NCBI GenBank assembly: GCA_937905825.1
Contig: CALCXM010000192.1
Coordinates: 1 to 64,000, forward strand
Source: an uncultured bacterium
GTDB lineage: Bacteria > Planctomycetota > UBA1135 > GCA-002686595
Length of the DNA stretch: 64,000 nt
Direction of reading: 5' to 3'
The notes beneath the pieces are model-generated. The model was not told the origin of the DNA, made no database searches, and was given only the letters and a program-made list of their open reading frames with translations. Below, piece after piece: positions 16,618-24,215 of this stretch. Both the position numbers and the translations under genes were made by a program. How positions within the stretch are numbered: the stretch's first letter is position 1; every line of letters begins with the position of its first letter.

Positions 16618-18303
16618 ATGAGGACTTTCAAGAAACCCCTGACCAGCGTGCTCGTTCTGAGCTTGAGTGCCCACCTGGGTCAGGCCCTTGCGCAAAGTGC
16701 ACCGCCCCCTCCTCCAGCCCCCCCCGGCAACCCGATCACAGTCAACAAGACCCTGTTGGGCAAGGCGCTGTTTTGGGATGAGCAACTTTCCGCTAGCGGG
16801 ACCACCGCCTGTGGCACCTGCCACATTCCGACCGCCGGTGGCAGCGATCCGCGCAGCGTCTTTGGAGCCGGTACCACGAACCCGGGTCCCGATGGGATCT
16901 TCGGCAATGACGACGACATCGTCGCGTCCCCGGGAGTTCCGCTGGCTGAGGCCGACGGGCTCTACAGCTTCTCGGCGCAGTTCGGCTTCCGGCCCCAAGT
17001 GACGGGGCGCAAGGCGCCGACCATGGTCAACGCGGCCTACTCACCACTCTTCCAGTTCTGGGACGGTCGCGCGGAAGAGGTCTTCATGGATCCGATCACG
17101 GGCGTTCCCCTGTTGAACACCCGGGCTGCTCTGGAGAGCCAGGTCGCAGGTCCCCCCGTTTCGGACGTGGAGATGGGGCACATTGGCTCCGACTGGCCCG
17201 GAATTGTCGCGCGCATTCAAGCCGCAACGCCCTTGGGCCTGGCTTCCGACCTGCCCGCGCCCTTGGCGAACTTCGTCAATGGCCGCACGTACCCCCAGCT
17301 GTTCAACGATGCGTTTGGCAGCAACGAGGTCACAGCTGCCCGCATCTGCATGGCAGTTGCGACGTACGAGCGGACCTTGATTGGAGCGACCGCGCCCTTC
17401 GATGACTTCATCGGCAACGCGCCTCCTGGCGCTCCGCCCCAAAACCCGAACGCGCTAACGAACCAAGAGCGTCAGGGGTTCCAGATCTTCACTGGACAGG
17501 GCCGTTGCATTGTTTGTCACAACGGTCCTGTGCAATCGGACAACGACTTTCACTACACCGGTGTCCGTCCGCGCTTCGAAGACCTCGGACGCTTCGAGGT
17601 GGACGGCTTGAACGCCAATCGCGGGGCCATGAAGACGCCGACCCTGCGCAACGTGGAACTGCGTGGGCCATTCTTCCACAACGGGCGCTTTGCGACCCTC
17701 GAGGACGTGGTCGACTTCTACGATCGCGGTGGTGATTTCGACGCGCCCAACAAAGCACCGGCCGTGGCGCCCATCGGCTTGAACCCGCAACAGAAGGCGG
17801 CCCTGGTGGCCTTCCTTAAGCGGCCCTTGACCGACACCCGCGTGCGCGACGGTTTGGCGCCCTTTGACCGCCCGACGCTTTACGCCGAGTCCGCACGGGT
17901 TCCTTCGTTCTACGGGGGCGGCACTCCCGGCACGGATGGACACGTTCCCAATGCCTACGCGATCGAGCCGCCCCTGGTCGGCGGAGACGAGATGACCGTG
18001 GCCATCGACAACGGCTTTGGCGGGCGCATGGCGATCTTCTGCTTGACCTCGGGTCAAGACTTCGCTGGCACACCGATCACCGGCACGACCTTCCATGTGG
18101 ACCTCTTGTCGAACGTGAGCCTGCGACGAATCCCTTCCTTGGACGGTGTTGGCCCGGGCAATGGACACGGATCGGTGACGGTGCCAGTGCCCACAAGCTC
18201 GGCAGCGATCGGCACGAGCTTGTACGGACAGTGGTTCGTCTTGGACAACGGCAGCGGGGCCCGTTTCGCCGCCAGCGAGGCGGTCCAGTTCGACTGGTTC
18301 TAA
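16618..18303 (+). CDS. Di-heme cytochrome c peroxidase family protein
   Basis: A periplasmic MauG/CcpA-type di-heme protein. A signal peptide (residues 1-26, ending QALAQ) is followed by a proline-rich linker. The first heme site is CGTCH at 65-69 and the second CIVCH at 297-301. The conserved TPTLRNVELRGPFFHNGR block and a GRAEEVFMDPI motif are present. Such proteins reduce hydrogen peroxide or oxidise protein or organic substrates. The C-terminal ~120 residues form an extra domain outside the peroxidase core. The ATG at 16618 starts the signal peptide directly; an upstream in-frame codon at 16513 adds unlikely sequence. A strong terminator follows. Confidence 0.92.
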   Translation: MRTFKKPLTSVLVLSLSAHLGQALAQSAPPPPPAPPGNPITVNKTLLGKALFWDEQLSASGTTACGTCHIPTAGGSDPRSVFGAGTTNPGPDGIFGNDDDIVASPGVPLAEADGLYSFSAQFGFRPQVTGRKAPTMVNAAYSPLFQFWDGRAEEVFMDPITGVPLLNTRAALESQVAGPPVSDVEMGHIGSDWPGIVARIQAATPLGLASDLPAPLANFVNGRTYPQLFNDAFGSNEVTAARICMAVATYERTLIGATAPFDDFIGNAPPGAPPQNPNALTNQERQGFQIFTGQGRCIVCHNGPVQSDNDFHYTGVRPRFEDLGRFEVDGLNANRGAMKTPTLRNVELRGPFFHNGRFATLEDVVDFYDRGGDFDAPNKAPAVAPIGLNPQQKAALVAFLKRPLTDTRVRDGLAPFDRPTLYAESARVPSFYGGGTPGTDGHVPNAYAIEPPLVGGDEMTVAIDNGFGGRMAIFCLTSGQDFAGTPITGTTFHVDLLSNVSLRRIPSLDGVGPGNGHGSVTVPVPTSSAAIGTSLYGQWFVLDNGSGARFAASEAVQFDWF

Positions 18304-18366
18304 GTCGAAACGGCGGGGGCCTCCGAGGGAGAGGGACCGCGTGAATTCGCTTTCAAAGCGGAAAGA

Positions 18367-18402
18367 AAGAGCCCCCTGCACGGTTTGCTGCAGGGGGCTC
18401 TT
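18367..18402. terminator. Strong bidirectional hairpin terminator
   Basis: A 14-bp perfect stem (18367-18380 with 18389-18402) around an 8-nt loop, core AGAGCCCCCTGCA. It is flanked by TT/TGTGTTT on the plus side and by an A-rich stretch on the left that reads as a T-rich tract on the minus strand. It ends the cytochrome peroxidase transcript and probably that of the DMT transporter arriving from the other side. Confidence 0.85.
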
Positions 18403-18488
18403 GCTGTGTTTGAAGGAAGTGGGCCGGGGCAGGCTTGGCGGGGATTGGCCGTCGGTGAGGCTGGCTAGGCTAGCGGGACCGCGAGTGC

Positions 18489-19562
18489 TTAGGACGGCTG
18501 CTCATGGCCGTGCTCGTGCCGGTGATGCAAGTCGGGAACGTGCGCGTGGGCGTGGGCCAGCTCGGGATGGTGATGTTCGTGGGTGTGCCGCAGGTCGGCC
18601 GCTTCACCCGGGTGGCGGTGTCCGTGGTGACCGTCATCATGTCGATGGCTGTGAGTGTGGGATTGGGGCTCGTGCTTGTGCCGATGCTCGTGGTTTGCGC
18701 GCAGCAACAACCAGAGTGCGGGGATCAGGACAGCGATGGCGACCAATTGCGCGGGCATCACGGCTTCCCCCAGAACGGTCCAAGCCAGGATACCGCCGAG
18801 GAAGGGCGCCGTGGAGAAGAGCACTTGGGAGCGGGTGGCCCCCAGGTTTTGCGCGCCCAATATGTAGAGTTGGATGGAGAGCCCGTAGCCGAAGGCGCCC
18901 ACGATCAGCGCCCCGAGAACGTCCCCAAGGGCGAGGTCCAAGGGTTCCAAAAAGTAGGCCAGGGTCAAGTTCACCGTGCCTGCGCCGACTCCCTTCGCCA
19001 GAGTTGTTTGGGCCGGCGTGAAGCCATCCACCAGGGCGGTGAGGTTGTTGTCCAAGCCCCAGCAAACACATGCGAGGGCCACGAAGCCCGCCGCCGGTGC
19101 GAACTGAAATCCGGACGGGGAAGCGAGCACGACACCCGCGGCGACCGCCAAAAGCACCGCGAGCCAAGTGCGGCCGTCCAAGTGCTCGCGAAAGAACGCC
19201 CAGGCGAGCAGGGCCGTCGCCACCGTTTCCAAGTTAAACCACAGGGAGACGGAGGCAGCCGGTGCTCTTTGCAAACCCAAGAGAGCCAGGACGGGACCCA
19301 AACCACCTCCGAAGAGAATGGCGCCGAGCAGCATCAGGATGTTCGGGGTCTTGCGCGCTAACTCCTTGGAACCGCCGCGAAAGGAGAAGGGCAAGGCGGC
19401 CAGGGCCGCGCCCAAATACAAAAGCCCCGCCAAGGCCAAAGGGCCCATGCCCGCAAGCAGAAGTTTGGAAGCTGGCACGGAGGCTCCAAACAACGCGGCG
19501 GCTAGGAAGCACCACATCACCGGGCCGAGGGGCACGCGCGGAATCTTTGCTGAGTCACTCAC
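18489..19562 (-). CDS. EamA/DMT transporter with histidine-rich C-terminal tail
   Basis: Ten predicted membrane helices in two EamA repeats span residues ~10-285 (ALFGASVPASKLLLAGMGPL at the start, APFLGGILAWTVLGEAVMPA in the second repeat). The final ~70 residues are cytoplasmic or periplasmic and hold about 25 histidines interspersed with Asp, Glu and Arg. Similar tails occur in CDF, ZIP and nickel/cobalt carriers, where they bind Zn, Ni or Co. A metal or metal-chelate substrate is therefore a reasonable guess, though DMT proteins usually move organic solutes. It follows xdhB by 55 bp on the same strand and could share its transcript. Confidence 0.88.
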   Translation of the reverse strand: MSDSAKIPRVPLGPVMWCFLAAALFGASVPASKLLLAGMGPLALAGLLYLGAALAALPFSFRGGSKELARKTPNILMLLGAILFGGGLGPVLALLGLQRAPAASVSLWFNLETVATALLAWAFFREHLDGRTWLAVLLAVAAGVVLASPSGFQFAPAAGFVALACVCWGLDNNLTALVDGFTPAQTTLAKGVGAGTVNLTLAYFLEPLDLALGDVLGALIVGAFGYGLSIQLYILGAQNLGATRSQVLFSTAPFLGGILAWTVLGEAVMPAQLVAIAVLIPALWLLLRANHEHRHKHEPQSHTHSHRHDDGHHGHRHPGEAADLRHTHEHHHPELAHAHAHVPDLHHRHEHGHEQPS

Positions 19563-19617
19563 GACGCCAGGAACATAGCACGGCGGCGGCTCGCTGCAAC
19601 GCGGAGCGCGCCTGTCC

Positions 19618-21819
19618 CTACCGATTGCCGTGCAAGTACATCAGCAAACGCTCGGGGGTCAGCGGCGCGCACAGCAGGTCCTCAGCGCCGGAACGCTCGA
19701 CAGGCCGGAAGGCCCGGGCCGCGTCACGGATCGCGAAGAAGGCGCCGATGCCGTACATCAACGGAGGCTCGCCGATGCCTTTGGACCCGAGCACCGCGCA
19801 GGGCGACTCGTCGTGTTCGAGGAACTCCACCTCGATCTTGACTGGGGCGGAGTAGATGTCCGGCGCCTTGTAGGTGGCGAGGTTGTGGGAGAGCAGGCGC
19901 CCGTCGTCGCTGTAGGCCAAGTCTTCGACCGTCAACCATCCGATGCCTTGGGCCAGACCGCCTTCCACTTGCCCGCGATCGATGAGGGGCGCCAAACTCT
20001 TGCCCGCATCGTGCACGATCTCCACCGAGTCGATCTTGTACGTTCCCAACAGGCAATCCACGGTGACTCGCGTGATGGAGCTGCCGTACACGTGGTAGGC
20101 GAAGGGCGCGCCCCATTCCGCGTCCTTGTCGTAGTGGATGTTCGGTGTCGCGTAGTGCGCCGCGGAGGACAGGTGCACACGCTCCTGGTGCGCGTGATTG
20201 ATCAGCTCCTTCCAGGGCAGGCCCCGTTCGAGGGCGTCCAAGCGCTCGCGCAACTGCGTGCAGGCGATGCGCACTGCCATGCCGTTCAAGTCCGCGCCGG
20301 CGCTGGCTGCAGTGGGGGATGTGTTGGCGACGGTGGTCGTCGAAGTGGCCGCCATGCTGATCAAGTTCACATCGCAGCCCAAGGTGTGCGCTGCGATGTT
20401 GCGCAGCTTGGCGGTCACCCCTTGACCCATCTCCACCGCGCCGCTGGCCACCTGCACGCTACCATCCAAGTAGATGTGCACCAGGCTGCCCGCTTGGTTC
20501 ATCATCTTGTTCGTGAAGGAGATGCCGAAGCAGATGGGCATGGTCGCGAGCCCGCGCTTGAAGCGTTTGTTCTTTGCGTTGAACTCTACAGTTGCGCGCC
20601 GCGCGCCGGCCAAGTCGAAGCGTTGTGCGGTCTGTTCAAAGCTGCGCCGGGAAACGCACCCTTGCATCTCTTGGCCATAGGGCGTCACGTCCCCGGATTG
20701 CAGCAGATTGATGGACTGCAAGTGTTCTTTCGTGACTCCCAAAACCTCCGCTGCTCGCGCCAGGGCACTCTCAATCACGAACATGCCCTGGGGACCACCG
20801 AAGCCACGAAAGGCGGTGAAGGGCGTCAAATTGGTGCGGCAAGAGTGCGCGGTGATACGCGCATTCGGGATCTTGTAGCAGTTGGCCGCGTGGAACAGGC
20901 TGCGCTCGAGGATCGCCGGGGACAAGTCGGCGGAGGCTCCGGCGTTTTGAAAGAGCGTGGCCTCGTAGGCCAGGATCTTGCCCTCTTGATCCAAACCCAG
21001 GCGCCAATCGGACTGGTAGGGATGACGCTTGCCGGTCATCAACATGTCTTCCGAGCGCTGCAACACGAGCTTGACGGGCTGCTCCAAGCAATGCGCCGCG
21101 AGGGCCGCGAAGGTTGCCCAGGGGGTGGCCTGATCTTCCTTGCCACCGAAGGCTCCTCCGAGTCGCAAGACCTCCACTTCAATGGCACTCATGGGCAGAG
21201 CTAGCACCCGCGCTGCGACACGCTGCACGGCGGTCGGGCCCTGGGTGCCGGCGTAGATGCGCAAGCGTCCGCCTTCCAAGGGCACGGCCATGGAGGCTTG
21301 GGTTTCGAGGTACAGGTGCTCTTGGCCCGCGGTGGACGTTTGGCCTTCGACGATGGTCGCGCTCTTAGCGAAAGCTTCGGCGAGCTGCGCTTCGTCGCCG
21401 AGTCGCAAGCTGCGCGAGGGCACGATGAACTGTTCGCGGCGGTGAGCTTCCCGCGGGCAAACCACGGGCTCTAGTTCTTCAATCTCAGCGCGGATCAAGT
21501 CCCTGGCCTCCCGGGCTGCTTCCGGCGACGTCGCCACCACCAGGGCAAGGGGTTGCCCGATGTGATGCACGTGCCCTTCGGCGAAGAGCGGCTCATCCGG
21601 AATGATCGCGCCGATCTGATTCTCTCCGGGGACGTCCTTGGCCGTGAAGATTCGCCGGACCGCCGCATGCTTTTGAGCGGCATCCAGATCCAGGGAGAGC
21701 AGTCGCCCGTGAGCCACTGGGGAACTGAAAACGGCTCCGTGCAGGAGTCCACTAGGTTGCGGCAAGTCGTCCACAAAGAGGGACTCACCACGGGTGTGTC
21801 GGGCAGCGTCAAGACTCAT
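19618..21819 (-). CDS. xdhB: Xanthine dehydrogenase molybdenum-binding subunit XdhB
   Basis: The catalytic molybdopterin subunit of two-subunit xanthine dehydrogenase, oxidising hypoxanthine and xanthine to urate. Features seen are the N-terminal HTRGESLFVDDLPQPSGLLH (a/b hammerhead), QEHLYLETQAS, GGAFGGKEDQA, the substrate Arg/Phe region FRGFGGPQGMFVIE, and the C-terminal GSKGIGEPPLMYGIGAFFAI with the catalytic Glu. Length (733) is normal. Its ATG overlaps the xdhA stop codon by four bases. No xdhC insertion chaperone is visible nearby. Confidence 0.95.
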   Translation of the reverse strand: MSLDAARHTRGESLFVDDLPQPSGLLHGAVFSSPVAHGRLLSLDLDAAQKHAAVRRIFTAKDVPGENQIGAIIPDEPLFAEGHVHHIGQPLALVVATSPEAAREARDLIRAEIEELEPVVCPREAHRREQFIVPSRSLRLGDEAQLAEAFAKSATIVEGQTSTAGQEHLYLETQASMAVPLEGGRLRIYAGTQGPTAVQRVAARVLALPMSAIEVEVLRLGGAFGGKEDQATPWATFAALAAHCLEQPVKLVLQRSEDMLMTGKRHPYQSDWRLGLDQEGKILAYEATLFQNAGASADLSPAILERSLFHAANCYKIPNARITAHSCRTNLTPFTAFRGFGGPQGMFVIESALARAAEVLGVTKEHLQSINLLQSGDVTPYGQEMQGCVSRRSFEQTAQRFDLAGARRATVEFNAKNKRFKRGLATMPICFGISFTNKMMNQAGSLVHIYLDGSVQVASGAVEMGQGVTAKLRNIAAHTLGCDVNLISMAATSTTTVANTSPTAASAGADLNGMAVRIACTQLRERLDALERGLPWKELINHAHQERVHLSSAAHYATPNIHYDKDAEWGAPFAYHVYGSSITRVTVDCLLGTYKIDSVEIVHDAGKSLAPLIDRGQVEGGLAQGIGWLTVEDLAYSDDGRLLSHNLATYKAPDIYSAPVKIEVEFLEHDESPCAVLGSKGIGEPPLMYGIGAFFAIRDAARAFRPVERSGAEDLLCAPLTPERLLMYLHGNR

Positions 21820-23255
21820 CGCGTCACCTCCATCAGCTGACCTTCGTCGACTTCATTCGGAAAGAGCGCCAAGAAGTGAGCGAAGAACAGCTGGCGCAGT
21901 CCCAAGCGTTTGTAGTCCGCGGAACCGCGTACATCACTGATCGGCGTCGCCTCGGCTTCCAGAACGGGAACCGCCTCGAGAACCGTTTGAGCGTTGACTG
22001 GCTTGCCAATCAAGCAGGCAGCCGTTTGCCGCATCAAGAGCGGAATGGGCGCCACCCCTCCGGCCGAGAGCTGAACGGCGTCGATCACTCCGTCCCGCAC
22101 TTGAATGCCTAAGCCGGAGTTGATCGAAGCGATGTCGAGGTACTCGCGCTTGGAGATCTTTTCGAAGTGAAAGCGATGGCCCGTTTGCGCTTTCGGCAAG
22201 CGCAGGCTGGCGATGCGCTCGCCTGGTTGCAGTTCCGTTTGCTTGTAGCCGTGAAAGAAGTCGCCCAGGGCCACGCGCCGCGTTCCGCCAGCTCCGGTCA
22301 GAACAAGGTCAGCCCCGAGCCCGAGGAAGATGGCCGTGCCGTCAGCGATCGGCGAAGCGTTGGCGATGTTGCCCGCCAGGCTGGCCCGTTCGCGAACGAT
22401 GGGGGAGGCGAAGCGTTCGAGGTCGGTTCGGCTTGTGGGCCACCACTTGCCGAGTAGAGTGCACTCGCGCAGCTCCTCGAACGTCGTTTCTCCGGGAAGG
22501 CAGAGCTCGTCGCCTTTCACGCGGATGGCTGGCTTGCGCGACAGGTCCCGGGCGAAGCGTGGCGCTTCGAGATTGAACGCCTCACCCCGTTGAACGATCA
22601 GGTCCGTCCCCCCGCCGACGAAGGGCGCTTCGGATGGCAAGCCGCCGATCTCTTCCGCCGGCATCTGCGCAACCTCGCGCCCAAAGAACTCGGGCAGCAA
22701 CTGGGCCTCGACCAGCCGCCGATTGCGTTCCAGGCCGGGCTCCGGCAGGTCGGGCAAACCCCCAATCAAGGCCGCCGCAGCGCGCACCAAGGAAACGTAT
22801 CCTGTGCAGCGACACAAGTTGCCGGAGATGGCGTGGGTGGCCTCTTCCACACTGAACTCGGTGCCGTTCAGAACAAACCCCGTGAAGCTGACGATGAAGC
22901 CGGGAGTGCAGAACCCGCATTGGCTGCCCCCGCAATCCACCACCGCCTGCTGAACCCCGTTGAGCCCCTTGCCCACGCGCAGCCCCTCGATGGTCACCAC
23001 GTATCCCCCTTGAGCGTGCCCCATCAGCAACATGCAGGAGGGCACCGCGCGATAAATCAGCTCGCCTTGCGCGTTGTGCTTGCCAAACAGGATCGTGCAA
23101 GCCCCGCAGTCCCCTTCGCGACAACCCTCCTTGGTTCCGACGGCGCGCAAGTCCCGTCGCAAGTAGTCCAAGAGCAAGCGGCCCGGCGCGGCACTCGTCT
23201 CCACGGCCTCGCCATTCAAGTGAAAGGAAATCGTCTTCGTTGCTGTTGGCTTCAT
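21816..23255 (-). CDS. xdhA: Xanthine dehydrogenase FAD/iron-sulfur subunit XdhA
   Basis: The small subunit carries electrons from the molybdenum centre to FAD. Residues ~1-90 form the plant-type [2Fe-2S] domain (GCREGDCGACTILFG), ~95-170 the helical [2Fe-2S] domain (QCGFCTPGFIVSF and NLCRCTGY). An FAD-binding domain (PFVGGGTDLIVQRG, LAGNIANASPIAD) and the CO-dehydrogenase flavoprotein C-terminal domain follow. The ATG at 23255 begins the [2Fe-2S] domain directly; the frame is open further upstream but without conserved content. 479 residues, the expected XdhA size. Confidence 0.95.
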   Translation of the reverse strand: MKPTATKTISFHLNGEAVETSAAPGRLLLDYLRRDLRAVGTKEGCREGDCGACTILFGKHNAQGELIYRAVPSCMLLMGHAQGGYVVTIEGLRVGKGLNGVQQAVVDCGGSQCGFCTPGFIVSFTGFVLNGTEFSVEEATHAISGNLCRCTGYVSLVRAAAALIGGLPDLPEPGLERNRRLVEAQLLPEFFGREVAQMPAEEIGGLPSEAPFVGGGTDLIVQRGEAFNLEAPRFARDLSRKPAIRVKGDELCLPGETTFEELRECTLLGKWWPTSRTDLERFASPIVRERASLAGNIANASPIADGTAIFLGLGADLVLTGAGGTRRVALGDFFHGYKQTELQPGERIASLRLPKAQTGHRFHFEKISKREYLDIASINSGLGIQVRDGVIDAVQLSAGGVAPIPLLMRQTAACLIGKPVNAQTVLEAVPVLEAEATPISDVRGSADYKRLGLRQLFFAHFLALFPNEVDEGQLMEVTR

Positions 23256-23846
23256 AGGAGTCGATCCCGGCGCGGCAAACCAGGGACCGAACAGTCTGCC
23301 ACGATCGGCACGGGCATTCCTCTTCCCACCGGCCGATTCCTTCCTTGGCCACGGCTCGGTCGCACTCAACTGACCTTGCACTCCAGCGCGGGGAGGGCCT
23401 GCCGTTTCTTCTGAGCGGGTCGCTCGCGGGGGATCTCATCTATCGCCGGCAAGTCATGGTCAGCTGGCCGCCGCGCCCCGGGACAGAAGCGTGCAGCGGC
23501 CGACTCCCTTGCGGCTTACGCTTTCGTTGCTTGGAAGGCCCCGGTCGCTGGGTTGCAGCAGGCGGCCCCTTCGAGCTTCCGGCCAAGTTCGGGGGCGGGT
23601 CTGGGGCGCTCGTAAGGTGGGGCTCACAGGGGGCGTGGTGCCGGGAAATCAGAAGAAACATCCGGGTCGGCCTGACTGGAATTCGGTTGCGCCAACCCGT
23701 TTGCGGGGCGGTATCGCGTCTTTGAGTTAGGGCTCGGTAGGAATCGGAGGACGGAAGGGAAATGCCCTCCAGTGGGCCCAGCGGGGGTCCGATGTTGGGT
23801 GAGGTGCCGGAGGGTTCTCTCAACCGTTCTCCGCGCCGATCAACCG
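23256..23846. other. Divergent intergenic region without a recognised gene
   Basis: About 590 bp between the starts of xdhA and a receiver protein. Open frames at 23345-23725 (plus) and 23440-23823 (minus) overlap each other, have biased high-GC composition and match nothing I know; I do not call them. The stretch presumably holds two promoters. I could not identify a specific site. Confidence 0.4.
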
Positions 23847-24200
23847 ATGAAGCACATTCTAGTCATTGAAGACGAGCCCGAGGTTTGCGAGGTGATCTGC
23901 GCATTGCTGGAGGACAGTGGTTACACGACCGTGTCCGCGAGCAATGGCTCAGTGGCCCTGGACATCGTGGGACAGCAAGAGTTCGATCTCGTCCTGACCG
24001 ACCTCGTCATGCCGGGCATGGAAGGGGTCGAGACCATGGCTGCCCTGCGCCGGGTGGCACCCAAACTGCGAGTGATCGCCATGTCGGGCATCGGTTCCTA
24101 CTTAGACATGGCCAAGGCGGTTGGAGCCTCCATGACCTTGCTCAAACCGTTCACACGCGATCAACTCGTGGAAACCGTCGAGTCGGTCCTCGCCGCATAA
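23847..24200 (+). CDS. Single-domain response regulator
   Basis: A 118-residue stand-alone receiver. It shows the acidic pair in ILVIEDEPEV, phosphoacceptor Asp in LVLTDLVMPGME, Thr/Ser in VIAMSGIG and Lys in LLKPFTRDQLV. No output domain follows, so it signals by protein contact or acts in a phosphorelay. It converges on a hybrid kinase ending 15 bp away and sits beside other kinases, the likely partners. The upstream in-frame sequence (from 23772) is unconserved, so the ATG at 23847 is preferred. Confidence 0.9.
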   Translation: MKHILVIEDEPEVCEVICALLEDSGYTTVSASNGSVALDIVGQQEFDLVLTDLVMPGMEGVETMAALRRVAPKLRVIAMSGIGSYLDMAKAVGASMTLLKPFTRDQLVETVESVLAA

Positions 24201-24215
24201 GGCGAGTCGCGACCC

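Noticed and set aside
23345-23823. Open frames on both strands between xdhA and the lone receiver
   Set aside because: Mutually overlapping, unusual composition, no motif; treated as intergenic.
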